From contig DUTO01000230.1 of the NCBI GenBank assembly GCA_012842035.1, positions 1 to 7,260 on the forward strand: DNA of 7,260 bases. The letters run 5' to 3'. Every line of letters begins with the position of its first letter. The first letter of the stretch is position 1. This document shows positions 6,530 to 7,260 of this stretch, one piece after another. Under the pieces are notes generated by a model. The model saw only the letters and a program-made list of their open reading frames with translations. It did not search any database and was not told where the DNA came from. This DNA comes from Clostridia bacterium. Lineage in GTDB: Bacteria; Bacillota; Peptococcia; DRI-13; DTU073. The position numbers and the translations under genes are program-made.

Positions 6530-6551
6530 TAATACTTTTAGCTTTATTCTG

Positions 6552-6580
6552 TCATAATCCTGCTGAAGGGACAATATATT
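6552..6580 (+). promoter_or_regulatory. Candidate sigma-E-type promoter of the SpoIVFA-like gene
   Basis: TCATAAT (6552-6558) fits the sigma-E -35 consensus KMATATT at 6 of 7 positions. AATATATT (6573-6580) fits the -10 consensus CATACAHT at 6 of 8, with a 14-base spacer, inside the normal range. Read as sigma-A, the same DNA gives TATATT (6575-6580) with a poor -35 (TCATAA). The sigma-E reading is favoured because the downstream product resembles SpoIVFA, made in the mother cell under sigma-E in Bacillus. The consensus is short and the DNA AT-rich, so this remains a hypothesis. Confidence 0.45.
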
Positions 6581-6609
6581 TTAGTTAAACGAGGGAAAGG
6601 AGGAGCGTT

Positions 6610-7260
6610 ATGAATAGATTATGGGAGCCACGAGAACGCTATTATTCTCGTAGCTCTAAACATAAATTGTGGCCGTTACGAGAAAAAAGATGGTCTTGGA
6701 GTCGTTTCCGGAAAATGTTAAGGCAAACTTTGGCCTCACTGTTAATCTTTATGCTTATTTGGGGTGTTTTTTGTTTTGAAGCTCCGGCCATGGTTCCTGT
6801 GCAGAAAAAAATCAAGGATTGGTTTACGCAAGATTATGACCCGGAACCGGTAATAAAATTTTTTAGTAGTGTTGGTCTTTGGGGTAATACTTTAGATAGA
6901 GCTGCTTTTGAAGTTGTCTCAACTACAGTGGTTACCGAGCCTTTAACAGTTCCGGTTTCCGGACAAATCGGGAAGCCGTTTGGTTGGTTGGTACAACCGG
7001 ACCGGTCGCGGGTTTTTCATGATGGGATCACAATTATTGCGAAGGAAGGTACCCCGATTAAAGCTGCTTTAGGGGGAACCGTATCGCGCATAGGCAATGA
7101 GGAGGAATTAGGCCGGATTATTGTCATTTGTAGTGAGGGAGGAATTATTACCAGATATGCTTATTGCAAAGAAATATTGGTTAATCTAAATGATGAAGTG
7201 CAAGAAGGGCAGGTTATTGCTCGGGTAGGGAAAACGGGAACGGCGACTTATCCTCAGCTT
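6610..7260 (+). CDS. Membrane-anchored LytM (M23) domain protein, SpoIVFA-like, 3' end cut off
   Basis: The first 217 codons are present; the frame is open to the window edge. Residues 1-38 are strongly basic (many Arg/Lys) and should stay in the cytosol. A single hydrophobic segment at about 41-56 follows, with the rest outside the membrane. From about 115 there is a LytM/M23-type beta domain: PVSG-x-IGKPFG, then VFHDGITI (135-142), GTPIKAALGGTV (147-158) and a lipoyl-like V-x-EGQVIARVGKTGT (197-211). Active M23 enzymes have H-x-x-x-D in the segment where this protein has H137 and T141, so the Asp ligand is lost. The YPQL at the cut end aligns with PHLHF, so one later His also appears lost. 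A degenerate LytM domain is typical of SpoIVFA, the partner that holds SpoIVFB inhibited before sigma-K activation. AAAGGAGGAG (6596-6605) sets the ATG. It could instead be another sporulation or cell-wall LytM protein. Confidence 0.72.
   Translation, partial: MNRLWEPRERYYSRSSKHKLWPLREKRWSWSRFRKMLRQTLASLLIFMLIWGVFCFEAPAMVPVQKKIKDWFTQDYDPEPVIKFFSSVGLWGNTLDRAAFEVVSTTVVTEPLTVPVSGQIGKPFGWLVQPDRSRVFHDGITIIAKEGTPIKAALGGTVSRIGNEEELGRIIVICSEGGIITRYAYCKEILVNLNDEVQEGQVIARVGKTGTATYPQL

Overview
The window looks like chromosome from a spore-forming, low-GC Firmicute of the class Clostridia. The DNA is AT-rich, with strong AGGAGG-type ribosome binding sites, several TTG starts and sigma-A-like promoters. 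The gene content fits: an alpha-type (GSI-alpha) glutamine synthetase, a two-domain DUF1540 protein, a Thermotoga/Clostridia-style split methionine synthase, and a membrane-anchored LytM-domain protein resembling the sporulation protein SpoIVFA. A genus cannot be named from the sequence alone.

Layout. Positions 1-180 hold the first 60 codons of pckA (ATP-dependent phosphoenolpyruvate carboxykinase) on the minus strand. A 168-bp AT-rich gap carries divergent promoters for pckA and for a plus-strand P-loop ATPase of the PRK06851 type (349-1455). That gene ends 1 bp from the end of glnA, which converges from the minus strand (1457-2791). Upstream of glnA on the minus strand lie a DUF1540 gene (2865-3269), a stand-alone methionine synthase activation protein (3328-4050) and metH (4067-6475). 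A second divergent region (6476-6609) holds the metH promoter and, on the plus strand, a sigma-E-like promoter for the SpoIVFA-like gene, which runs off the end (6610-7260).

How the genes relate. MetH carries homocysteine, folate and B12 modules but no C-terminal reactivation domain. The next gene, 16 bp downstream, encodes that domain as a separate protein, so the two form one functional unit. glnA has a good promoter of its own after the DUF1540 gene, so it can be transcribed apart from the metH group. The remaining genes (carbon metabolism, unknown ATPase, sporulation) share no clear pathway.

The window is mostly core metabolism. No mobile element, CRISPR array, tRNA, rRNA or recognisable riboswitch was seen. 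No gene-free stretch exceeds 300 bp. The points most worth a second look are the duplicated ATPase with a degraded second P-loop, the double DUF1540 protein, the palindromic repeats flanking the glnA promoter, the degenerate LytM domain with its sigma-E-like promoter, and a marked excess of the tetranucleotide CCGG.
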